From positions 1-49,235 of the forward strand of contig JAHJGX010000018.1 of assembly GCA_018824205.1 (NCBI GenBank): a DNA stretch of 49,235 nt, read 5' to 3'. A model generated the notes under the pieces. The model saw only the letters and a list, made by a program, of their open reading frames with translations, made no database searches and had not been told where the DNA came from. Source of the stretch: a bacterium. Its GTDB lineage: Bacteria; Fidelibacterota; UBA2242. Shown here piece after piece: positions 40,915 through 49,235 of the stretch (position 1 is its first letter; each line of letters begins with the position of its first letter). Both the position numbers and the translations under genes were made by a program.

Positions 40915-42548
40915 GTAAGATTCTGAAAATAGGTATGGCCCAGCTGAATCCGATCATCGGTGATATCGACGGAAATGTTGCCAAAATCATCGAAACGATT
41001 CACCGGGCCATTGACGAAAATATTGAGCTGCTGGTGTTTCCGGAGATGACAATTACCGGCTATCTGCCCCAGGATTTACTGTTCAGCAAACATTTCATTG
41101 CCGACAATCTTAAGGGCTTGAACAAAATACTGCGGTATGTTCCCGAAAAGATGATTACGATTGTCGGTTTTGTTGACCGGATTGATGGAAAGGTTTACAA
41201 TGGGGCTGCACTGATCCAAAGTGGAAAAATTATTGATAAGCGCTATAAAACACTGTTGCCTAATTACGATGTTTTTGATGAGAAACGTTATTTTACACCG
41301 GCCGAATCCAATATGCCGGTTCCCCTTGAAATCAACGGAAAGACATTTCTGCTTGGAGTGGAAATTTGTGAAGATCTCTGGGATGCCAATTCTGAAGTAA
41401 AAATCACTGAGCAATTGGCTGGTCAGGGCGCCGAACTGATTGTGAATCTGTCGGCGTCGCCCTTTGAATACAATAAACGGGATCTGCGCCGGGAATTAAT
41501 TTTCAGTAAAGTGGGAAAAATTAAAAAGCCCTTTATGCTGGTCAATCAAATCGGCGGCCAGGATGAATTTGTTTTTGATGGTAACTCCATGATGCTGGAT
41601 GCAGCGGGTCAGCTTATCGGCTGGGGTAAAGAATTTGTTGAATCCTTGACCGCAATAGATATTGATTTGGAAACGGGGTTAGGAGCGCCGGTTGAAGTCC
41701 CCGAAATTCGCCGGGAAGAGCGCATTTTCAATGGTTTGGTCATGGGAGTCCGGGATTATTTTCGGAAGACCGGTTGTACGGAAGCGGTTTTGGGACTGAG
41801 CGGTGGCATCGATTCGGCGCTGGTCGCCTGCATCGCGGCGGCGGCTCTTGGACCGGAAAATGTCACCTGCGTGGCGATGCCCGGCGCTTATACTGCGGAT
41901 ATGAGCAACGAGGATGCAAAGAAATTAGCAGATAACCTCGGCGTTAAATTTCTATCGGTTCCCATCAAAGCAGTTGCCGATGCTTATGAAAAAGAATTAA
42001 CTGAGATTTTTCATGGTTTGCCGGCTGACATTGCCGAAGAGAACATTCAGTCCAGAGTCCGCGGCAATATTCTCATGGCTATTGCGAATAAATTTGGGTA
42101 TTATGTATTATCGACCGGCAACAAGACGGAATTGGCATTGGGATATTGTACGATGTACGGCGATATGGCCGGTGCGCTGGCGGTTATTTCGGATTTGAGT
42201 AAACTCGACGTTTATGCAGTTGCGCGGTTTGTGAACGAGAAACAGGGCGGGAAAATTATTCCTGAGCGAATTTTTCAGCGCCCGCCCAGTGCCGAATTGA
42301 AAGATAAACAGGTTGATCCTTTTGATTATGAGATTGTCAGTCCGCTGGTCGATGCGATCATCAATGATCAAAAGTCCTACGACGAACTTCTCAAGATGGG
42401 TTATGAAGAAGAATTGATAATTGATATCCTGAATAAAATCCGTCTGACGGAATATAAACGCCGGCAGGCAGCGCCGGGTTTGAAAGTGACGGGAAAAGCC
42501 TTTGGTATCGGACGTCGTTTTCCGATCATTAACCGGTATAAAAAATGA
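40911..42548 (+). CDS. nadE: Glutamine-dependent NAD+ synthetase (TTG start)
   Basis: N-terminal nitrilase domain (FPEMTITGYLPQDLL, GVEICEDLW) plus synthetase GLSGGIDSALVACIAAAALG, STGNKTELALGYCTMYGDMAG. Confidence 0.95.
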   Translation: MSKILKIGMAQLNPIIGDIDGNVAKIIETIHRAIDENIELLVFPEMTITGYLPQDLLFSKHFIADNLKGLNKILRYVPEKMITIVGFVDRIDGKVYNGAALIQSGKIIDKRYKTLLPNYDVFDEKRYFTPAESNMPVPLEINGKTFLLGVEICEDLWDANSEVKITEQLAGQGAELIVNLSASPFEYNKRDLRRELIFSKVGKIKKPFMLVNQIGGQDEFVFDGNSMMLDAAGQLIGWGKEFVESLTAIDIDLETGLGAPVEVPEIRREERIFNGLVMGVRDYFRKTGCTEAVLGLSGGIDSALVACIAAAALGPENVTCVAMPGAYTADMSNEDAKKLADNLGVKFLSVPIKAVADAYEKELTEIFHGLPADIAEENIQSRVRGNILMAIANKFGYYVLSTGNKTELALGYCTMYGDMAGALAVISDLSKLDVYAVARFVNEKQGGKIIPERIFQRPPSAELKDKQVDPFDYEIVSPLVDAIINDQKSYDELLKMGYEEELIIDILNKIRLTEYKRRQAAPGLKVTGKAFGIGRRFPIINRYKK

Positions 42549-43006
42549 AAAGATACACACCGTATATTATCATTTCTTTGATTCTCTTTTCCGGCATAAA
42601 TAAGCTGTTTGCCCAGCAGGAGAGTACTATTACCGGTGTGATCTGGAGCCGGATGAAAACAGATAATAAAATGTATTATGTCACCGGGTTCCTGAATGGA
42701 CTTGAAAAAGCGGAAAATATTCTTGATATTAACGTAAGAATACAGGAAAAGAATGAATTTGCTTTTACCGAACCATTTTATATCCAACGTACGCGGGAAC
42801 GCATTAATAACTACATTCCCGACGATAACAATCGAATTAATTTGGTAATAGATTTAGTGGATATTTTTTACAGCGATCCGAATAATCTGAAAATTTCATT
42901 TGAAGCAGCTGTTCGAATTGCTCTGGCCCGAAATGCGGGCGACATTGAAAAAAGTGATATGTGGCTTCAGGAAGCCAGGCGAAAAATTGCCTATAAAGGC
43001 TATTAA
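42545..43006 (+). CDS. Hypothetical secreted protein
   Basis: Signal peptide MKRYTPYIIISLILFSGINKLFAQ; ATG overlaps nadE stop. Confidence 0.65.
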   Translation: MKRYTPYIIISLILFSGINKLFAQQESTITGVIWSRMKTDNKMYYVTGFLNGLEKAENILDINVRIQEKNEFAFTEPFYIQRTRERINNYIPDDNNRINLVIDLVDIFYSDPNNLKISFEAAVRIALARNAGDIEKSDMWLQEARRKIAYKGY

Positions 43007-43014
43007 ATAAGCAG

Positions 43015-43557
43015 GTGTTTATGAATGCGCAAATCCCCGATGAAGAAATTCGTTTTGGAACACAACTATACGGTTATCTGCTGACAATCGCAATTGCCGG
43101 ATTCGGTCTCTTTATGGTTGTAATTGAGCCGAATATTCTCCAACAGTTCCGGTTTTGGATTTCTGCCGACACATTTAATGACCTGCTGCTCAGCTGGTTT
43201 GCTGTCAGTACGATTACCGCGCTTTACCTGTTTTTTGCCAGTGTTCTGATCAGCCTATTGCGAAAGGGGACGAATATATCTTTCTTCTTCTGGTATTATG
43301 TGATTTTAGTTGGAAGTCTGCTTTTTTCAACAATTTTTTATGACCTTATTGTTGGCCCGAAGACCACTGTCTTTTTCGCCGGTCTTGTTATTTTAATTGC
43401 TTCCAACCTCGCCACTATTTTTACAACTGCGGTCTTTTTTTATCTGCATTTTGTTAACAGGCATAATTTTTACCCCTTTGTGATCGGGATTATGGGCATT
43501 ACAACAGCCTATACCTGGTTTTACCTGAATTTTATCAGCAAAATATCTGTCATCTGA
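43015..43557 (+). CDS. Hypothetical four-TM membrane protein
   Basis: 180 aa with several hydrophobic helices; closely spaced between neighbours. Confidence 0.65.
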   Translation: MFMNAQIPDEEIRFGTQLYGYLLTIAIAGFGLFMVVIEPNILQQFRFWISADTFNDLLLSWFAVSTITALYLFFASVLISLLRKGTNISFFFWYYVILVGSLLFSTIFYDLIVGPKTTVFFAGLVILIASNLATIFTTAVFFYLHFVNRHNFYPFVIGIMGITTAYTWFYLNFISKISVI

Positions 43558-43594
43558 CGATAGATTTCAAGATAATTTAAATTATCTTAAACTG

Positions 43595-45961
43595 ATGTTA
43601 CATACAATTATAAAACGGTCACCGTTAGCGTTTCTGATTATCTGGTACTTCGCCGGGATAATCGTGAACAGGTATGCTGACATTGATGTAAGATACTGGT
43701 TATTGACCAGTTCCGTGCTATTAACGGCCGGATTCATTCGGATTAAAAACGATTATTCAATACTGCTTATACTGACGTTAATGATCAGTCTGGGTGGACT
43801 GAATCACAGTTTGAGAATTCAGAAAGAGAATAATCACATCAGCCATTTTATCGACGAAACCGAAAAAAATATTATTGCGGTGGTCGAGTCCTCGGAAGCA
43901 TATTCCGATGGCAGACAGAAGATTATTGCCGGAGACCTGATAATCAACGAACCAAGCAGTATCCAATGCAGTGGTAAAGTTCTTCTCAGAATTAAAAACA
44001 GTTCACGCCGCTATTTTTTTGGGGATAGTCTGGTCTTTAGTGCGATTCTCCGCGAACCTTCGTCCAGGCGGAATCCCGGGGAATTTGATTACCGGAATTA
44101 CCTCGCGAATCACCACATATATGCTCTGGTTTATCTGGAAGAAAACCAAATCCAGGTAATTGAACCCAGACAGCATGTGTTATTACGTCGTTTCGCGAAC
44201 CGGTTAAAATATGGGATTCAGGACTTGATCAACCGGTCGATGGAAGGTGAACCCGCTGCGATTCTCCAGGCGCTGCTGGTAGGTGTCCGGGGAGAAATCA
44301 GCGATGAAACCGAACAGGCGTTTGTGGATTCCGGGGCGATTCATGTCCTCGCAGTATCGGGCCTGCATGTCGGGTATGTGACTTTGGCATTTTGGGTGAT
44401 AACCGGTTTTCTGAGGCTGCCGTTAAAGCCCAGAGTGATCATAACGATTCTTGTTTTAGTGATGTATATACTGGTCGTGGATGTGAAGCCATCGGTGATG
44501 CGGGCGGTTATTATGGCGTCGATGGTGCTCATTTCCAAAGGCTGGGAAAAGCAGGTAAATGTTTTCAATTCTCTGGCAGCGGCGGCGCTGATTCAGACGC
44601 TGATTGATCCTCTGCAACTCTTCGATATGGGTTTTCAACTGTCATTTACCGCCGTTTTTTCAATCGTCTATATTTATCAACGCATTGAAACCCTGCTTCC
44701 TGAAAAAATCAAACCGTCGGAATTACACAACAATGCGGTCAAATATGTATTTCAGATGTTCCTGGTATCTTTGGCGGCGTTGATCGGAACTGTACCGATA
44801 ACTATATTTTATTTTAACCGGATTCCGATTATTTCGATGCTGTCGAACATTGTTATTATTCCCCTGATCGGTGTCATTGGCGCGTTGGGATTTGCACAAG
44901 TGATTTTAGGATCTATCTGGAACTGGTTTAATATTGCGTATGGTGAGATTGAAACGGTTCTGCTTATAATTCTGCAGAAAATTGTCACCCTTTTTTCGGG
45001 CATTCCGGGCGCCTATATCACGATAGCGCAAATTTCGATGGGGACTTTGATTTTATTGTATATTTTCATTTTTCTGCTACTCAATACGGATAAAATGAAA
45101 ATCAGAAAAGGCTTGGTTTTTGGACTGTTGATAGCAGGAAATATTTTCATATGGAAGACCGTATTTGAGAAACCCCAAATGACAGTCACGTTTCTGGATG
45201 TCGCCCAGGGAGATGCGGCGCTGATAAAACTACCGGACAAACGGACGATTTTGATTGACGCCGGCGACCGGACGTTCCACCGGGATTATGGCGAGCTGGT
45301 TGTGGCGCCCTTTTTAAAACGGGAAGGAATCAGACAGATCGATTTATTGATTCTCACCCATCCCCATAGCGATCATATTGGCGGAGCACCGACGATTATT
45401 CGAAATTTTAAAGTCGATCAGATTTGGGAGAGTGATATTGCAGCCGGATCAAGAATTTACCAGGAAATTCATGCTCTGGCCGATTCCCTGAATATTCCGG
45501 TATTGACCCCAAACTCCGGTGATATGGTCACTATTTCTGATAATCTGAAATTGTACTTTCTGCATCCGTCGGAACGCTTTCTGGAAAAGCATCAACGGAA
45601 TTACAACGACGGCTCATTGGTCTGTAAACTGGTTTTTGGCGATATCAGTATTCTGTTTACCGGTGATGCTGAAGAGGACTCCGAAGATTATTTATGCTAC
45701 TGGGACGATTTCTTAAAATCAACCATCATAAAAGTGCCGCATCACGGCAGTAACACGTCGTCAACGGCACACTATGTGAATCTTGTCGACCCGGAGTATG
45801 CCATCGTCTCGGTGGGACTGAACAACAAATTTAAGCATCCAGCCCAATCAACACTGCAACGATACCGGAATCTTGGATCGACGATTTACCGAACAGATGT
45901 AGAACATGCCATTCAATTTCAATCCAACGGAAAAATTGTGAAAATCATCGATTGGGAATAA
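43595..45961 (+). CDS. comEC: DNA internalization competence protein ComEC/Rec2
   Basis: DUF4131-like N-terminus, competence domain (AVSGLHVGYVTLAFW, MRAVIMASMVLISK), C-terminal MBL domain (TFLDVAQGDAALIKLP, LTHPHSDHIGG, KVPHHGSNTSS). Confidence 0.94.
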   Translation: MLHTIIKRSPLAFLIIWYFAGIIVNRYADIDVRYWLLTSSVLLTAGFIRIKNDYSILLILTLMISLGGLNHSLRIQKENNHISHFIDETEKNIIAVVESSEAYSDGRQKIIAGDLIINEPSSIQCSGKVLLRIKNSSRRYFFGDSLVFSAILREPSSRRNPGEFDYRNYLANHHIYALVYLEENQIQVIEPRQHVLLRRFANRLKYGIQDLINRSMEGEPAAILQALLVGVRGEISDETEQAFVDSGAIHVLAVSGLHVGYVTLAFWVITGFLRLPLKPRVIITILVLVMYILVVDVKPSVMRAVIMASMVLISKGWEKQVNVFNSLAAAALIQTLIDPLQLFDMGFQLSFTAVFSIVYIYQRIETLLPEKIKPSELHNNAVKYVFQMFLVSLAALIGTVPITIFYFNRIPIISMLSNIVIIPLIGVIGALGFAQVILGSIWNWFNIAYGEIETVLLIILQKIVTLFSGIPGAYITIAQISMGTLILLYIFIFLLLNTDKMKIRKGLVFGLLIAGNIFIWKTVFEKPQMTVTFLDVAQGDAALIKLPDKRTILIDAGDRTFHRDYGELVVAPFLKREGIRQIDLLILTHPHSDHIGGAPTIIRNFKVDQIWESDIAAGSRIYQEIHALADSLNIPVLTPNSGDMVTISDNLKLYFLHPSERFLEKHQRNYNDGSLVCKLVFGDISILFTGDAEEDSEDYLCYWDDFLKSTIIKVPHHGSNTSSTAHYVNLVDPEYAIVSVGLNNKFKHPAQSTLQRYRNLGSTIYRTDVEHAIQFQSNGKIVKIIDWE

Positions 45962-45973
45962 GTTATCGGTAAA

Positions 45974-46534
45974 TTGGAGAGAATTATGAAGCGAATTTCA
46001 ATTTCACCGAAAGATTTTCAGACAAGGATACATCATCTCTGGTATCATCAATCGCTGTTATTGAGCAGTGGTGATTTTAGCAAAAATGAATTTAACTGCA
46101 TGACAGTTGGCTGGGGCAGTATCGGGACGATGTGGTCAATGCCTTTTGTGCAAGTTGTCGTTCGGCCGACGCGTTACACCCATCAGTTTATGGAAAAATA
46201 TTCGGATTTTACGGTTTCTGCGTTTGGCCGCGAATATCAAAAAGATCTGAATCTACTAGGTACCAAATCCGGTCGTGATGGCGATAAACTGGCTGAAACG
46301 TCACTGACGCCCATTAAATCGTCTATTGTGGCAGCGCCCGGATATGCAGAGGCAGAGTTGGTCATTGAATGCAAGAAAATGTTCAGTAGTACATTTAAAC
46401 CGGAGGAATTTTTCGATCCGACGATTGAAGATAAATATCCCAACAAAGATTATCATACCGTTTATTACGGAAGTATTAAAGCGATTTTCGGAACCGAAAA
46501 ATACCTGGCAACGAACATTAATAGTGATTCTTAA
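45974..46534 (+). CDS. Flavin reductase family protein
   Basis: LLLSSGDFSKNEFNCMTVGWGSIGTMWSMPFVQVVVRPTRYTHQFMEKYSDFTVSAF. Confidence 0.85.
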   Translation: MERIMKRISISPKDFQTRIHHLWYHQSLLLSSGDFSKNEFNCMTVGWGSIGTMWSMPFVQVVVRPTRYTHQFMEKYSDFTVSAFGREYQKDLNLLGTKSGRDGDKLAETSLTPIKSSIVAAPGYAEAELVIECKKMFSSTFKPEEFFDPTIEDKYPNKDYHTVYYGSIKAIFGTEKYLATNINSDS

Positions 46535-46576
46535 AAGTATTGTCATATAAAACAATGTTTTAATTATGCAAAAATA

Positions 46577-46645
46577 TTAAGCTCCCCTCAGTCCCCTCCC
46601 CGCCTGCTCCCGGAGGGCGGGGAGAGGAAAAAGGGGTGGTAGATT
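46577..46645. repeat. GC-rich intergenic inverted repeat
   Basis: cctccccgcc-tgctcccgga-gggcggggagagg, flanked by cccct...aggggtgg; between flavin reductase gene and sucC. Confidence 0.6.
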
Positions 46646-46749
46646 TGTATAGGCAGATGGCGAAAGATTCTGAATGTAAAAAATTTGAGGATTTATTTTC
46701 ACAATACACTTATATTGTTAAGACGATTTTAAACTACTGGAGGGAATAA

Positions 46750-47918
<1,169 letters not shown>

Positions 47919-47922
<4 letters not shown>

Positions 47923-48788
47923 GCATTCTTATTGATGAAAATACACGGGTCATTGTCCAGGGAATCACCGGGAAAGAGGGGGCGTTTCATACGGCCCAGA
48001 TGCTTGAATACGGAACTAAGGTTGTTGGTGGAGTTACTCCGGGAAAAGGAGGTCAAAAATCCGAACACGGTTTGCCGATATTCAACTCTGTGAAGGAAGC
48101 AGTCATTAAGACAGGAGCTAACGCAAGTGTTGTATTTGTACCGCCCCGTTTTGCCGCAGATGCAATCCTGGAATCCGTGGATGCGGAGCTGGATCTTGTC
48201 GTCTGTATCTCCGAGGGCATTCCGACCGAAGATATGGTTAAGGTCAATTATATTTTAAAGCAATCTAAGACCCGCCTGATCGGGCCTAATTGTCCGGGGA
48301 TTATCTCGCCGGGAAAATCTAAAATCGGCATTATGCCCGGATTTATTCATCAGAGAGGCTCAATCGGCATTATTTCCAGAAGCGGAACCCTGACCTACGA
48401 AGCGGTCCACCAGGTTACTCAACTGGGTCTGGGTCAATCGACCTGTATCGGGATTGGTGGTGATCCGATCATTGGCTGTACATTTCTGGATTTATTGCCG
48501 CTGTTTGAAAAAGACGCTGAAACCGAAGCCGTGATAATGATCGGTGAAATCGGTGGAACTGCCGAGGAGGAAGCGGCTGAGTACATTCAGGCCCATTTTT
48601 CAAAACCGGTAGTTGCATTTATCGCAGGAGTCACAGCGCCTCCGGGTCGCCGGATGGGGCACGCCGGGGCGATCATTGCCGGCGGCAAAGGAACCGCCCA
48701 GGAAAAAATCGAAGTATTACGGAATGCCGGAATCACCGTAACACTAAACCCGGCAGAAATCGGGAAAGCCCTCACTTCTGTTTTATAG
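47919..48788 (+). CDS. sucD: Succinyl-CoA synthetase alpha subunit
   Basis: [67 protein letters not shown] (His motif). Confidence 0.96.
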
Positions 48789-48940
48789 TCGTATATAAAT
48801 ATTAATTGAGGCGGATGAATTTCTAAAATTCACCCTTCCAAAGCTTATTTTTCTTTGGATATTTAATTATACAAGGATAAACGCCATAGCAATGCAATAC
48901 CCTATTTGCCATATACCATCCAATAAATTGCCCCCCAAGG

Positions 48941-49235
48941 GGACTGGAGTGGACAACATTTGGAATGATATGTCGTGAATAAAAACTCAAAAACATTAAC
49001 CGCCGGATTTATCCGGTGGAGTGGAAATCCCTTTCTGTCACATACCGACTAAAGTCGGTGCTTTGGGTTTGTGACACAGTACCACTCATTAAAATGCCTG
49101 CCTGGTCGTCAGACAGGAGTGGTTAACCTTTGGAGACGATATTTTTTATGATCTATGATTAGAAACGTTAACCGCTGGCTTTTCCGCAGGTCACAGGGGA
49201 CTCCGATTTATCGGAGAACTCCCGGGGGAGCTGCC
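48941..49235. repeat. Multi-hairpin repeat array, copies B and C (runs off window)
   Basis: Units offset by ~170-172 bp: ggagtgg(ac/tt)aac..tttgga at 48946 and 49116; aaac(a/g)ttaacc at 48991 and 49163. Hairpins ccgccgga-ttta-tccggtgg (49000-49019), accgac-taaa-gtcggt (49044-49059), tgtcaca/tgtgaca (49036/49070), accactc/gagtggt (49081/49117), ctccga-ttta-tcggag (49201-49216); ends ggagctgcc. Confidence 0.75.

Noticed and set aside
46657-46749. 31-codon ORF (MAKDSECKKFEDLFSQYTYIVKTILNYWRE) ending in TAA directly at the sucC ATG, as a possible leader peptide
   Set aside because: No recognisable leader features; the GGAGGG is simply the sucC ribosome-binding site; length is within chance expectation.
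48941-49235. Integron attC-like array or CRISPR
   Set aside because: GTTAACC strings occur but no R'/R'' box arrangement, no cassettes and no integrase; repeats are not uniform direct repeats with unique spacers of constant size.

Overview
The window looks like a chromosomal segment from a Gram-negative, FCB-like bacterium (inferred from LptE, MsbA-like and outer-membrane-type genes). No rRNA, tRNA or CRISPR array was recognised by eye. Accessory DNA at the left end comprises a truncated IS1380-family transposase and an AT-rich single-chain restriction-modification-like protein (HsdR_N-like + N6-methylase + one TRD). It abuts a C-terminally truncated DUF454 remnant. Next is a long minus-strand operon for Na+-pumping methylmalonyl-CoA decarboxylase, epimerase, MeaB and a two-subunit methylmalonyl-CoA mutase. 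Then come an OMP-like gene, an MsbA-like ABC exporter with a Kdo/WaaP-like kinase and a DUF3108 protein, a lipoprotein, a histidine kinase, YgiQ, an HI0933-type flavoprotein, an SdpI/SdpR pair, a thrA-asd-thrB-thrC operon, two tandem serine hydrolases, uvrB, purD, a sigma-54 activator, lptE, asnS, a LOG-like protein, a frameshifted yhcG, acylphosphatase, nadE, comEC, a flavin reductase and sucCD. Main points for a second look: (1) a multi-hairpin repeat family at ~22.95-23.10 kb and ~48.94-49.235 kb, with a conserved AAACRTTAACC leader and TTTA/TAAA-type loops but variable stems, partly in ~171-bp tandem units running off the window; (2) a frameshift at GGCGCGCC near the thrA 3' end that hides the conserved GAGAEVTAAGV C-terminus; (3) a yhcG gene broken by an apparent 4-nt deletion; (4) intergenic 8-9-nt-period micro-repeats at three loci.
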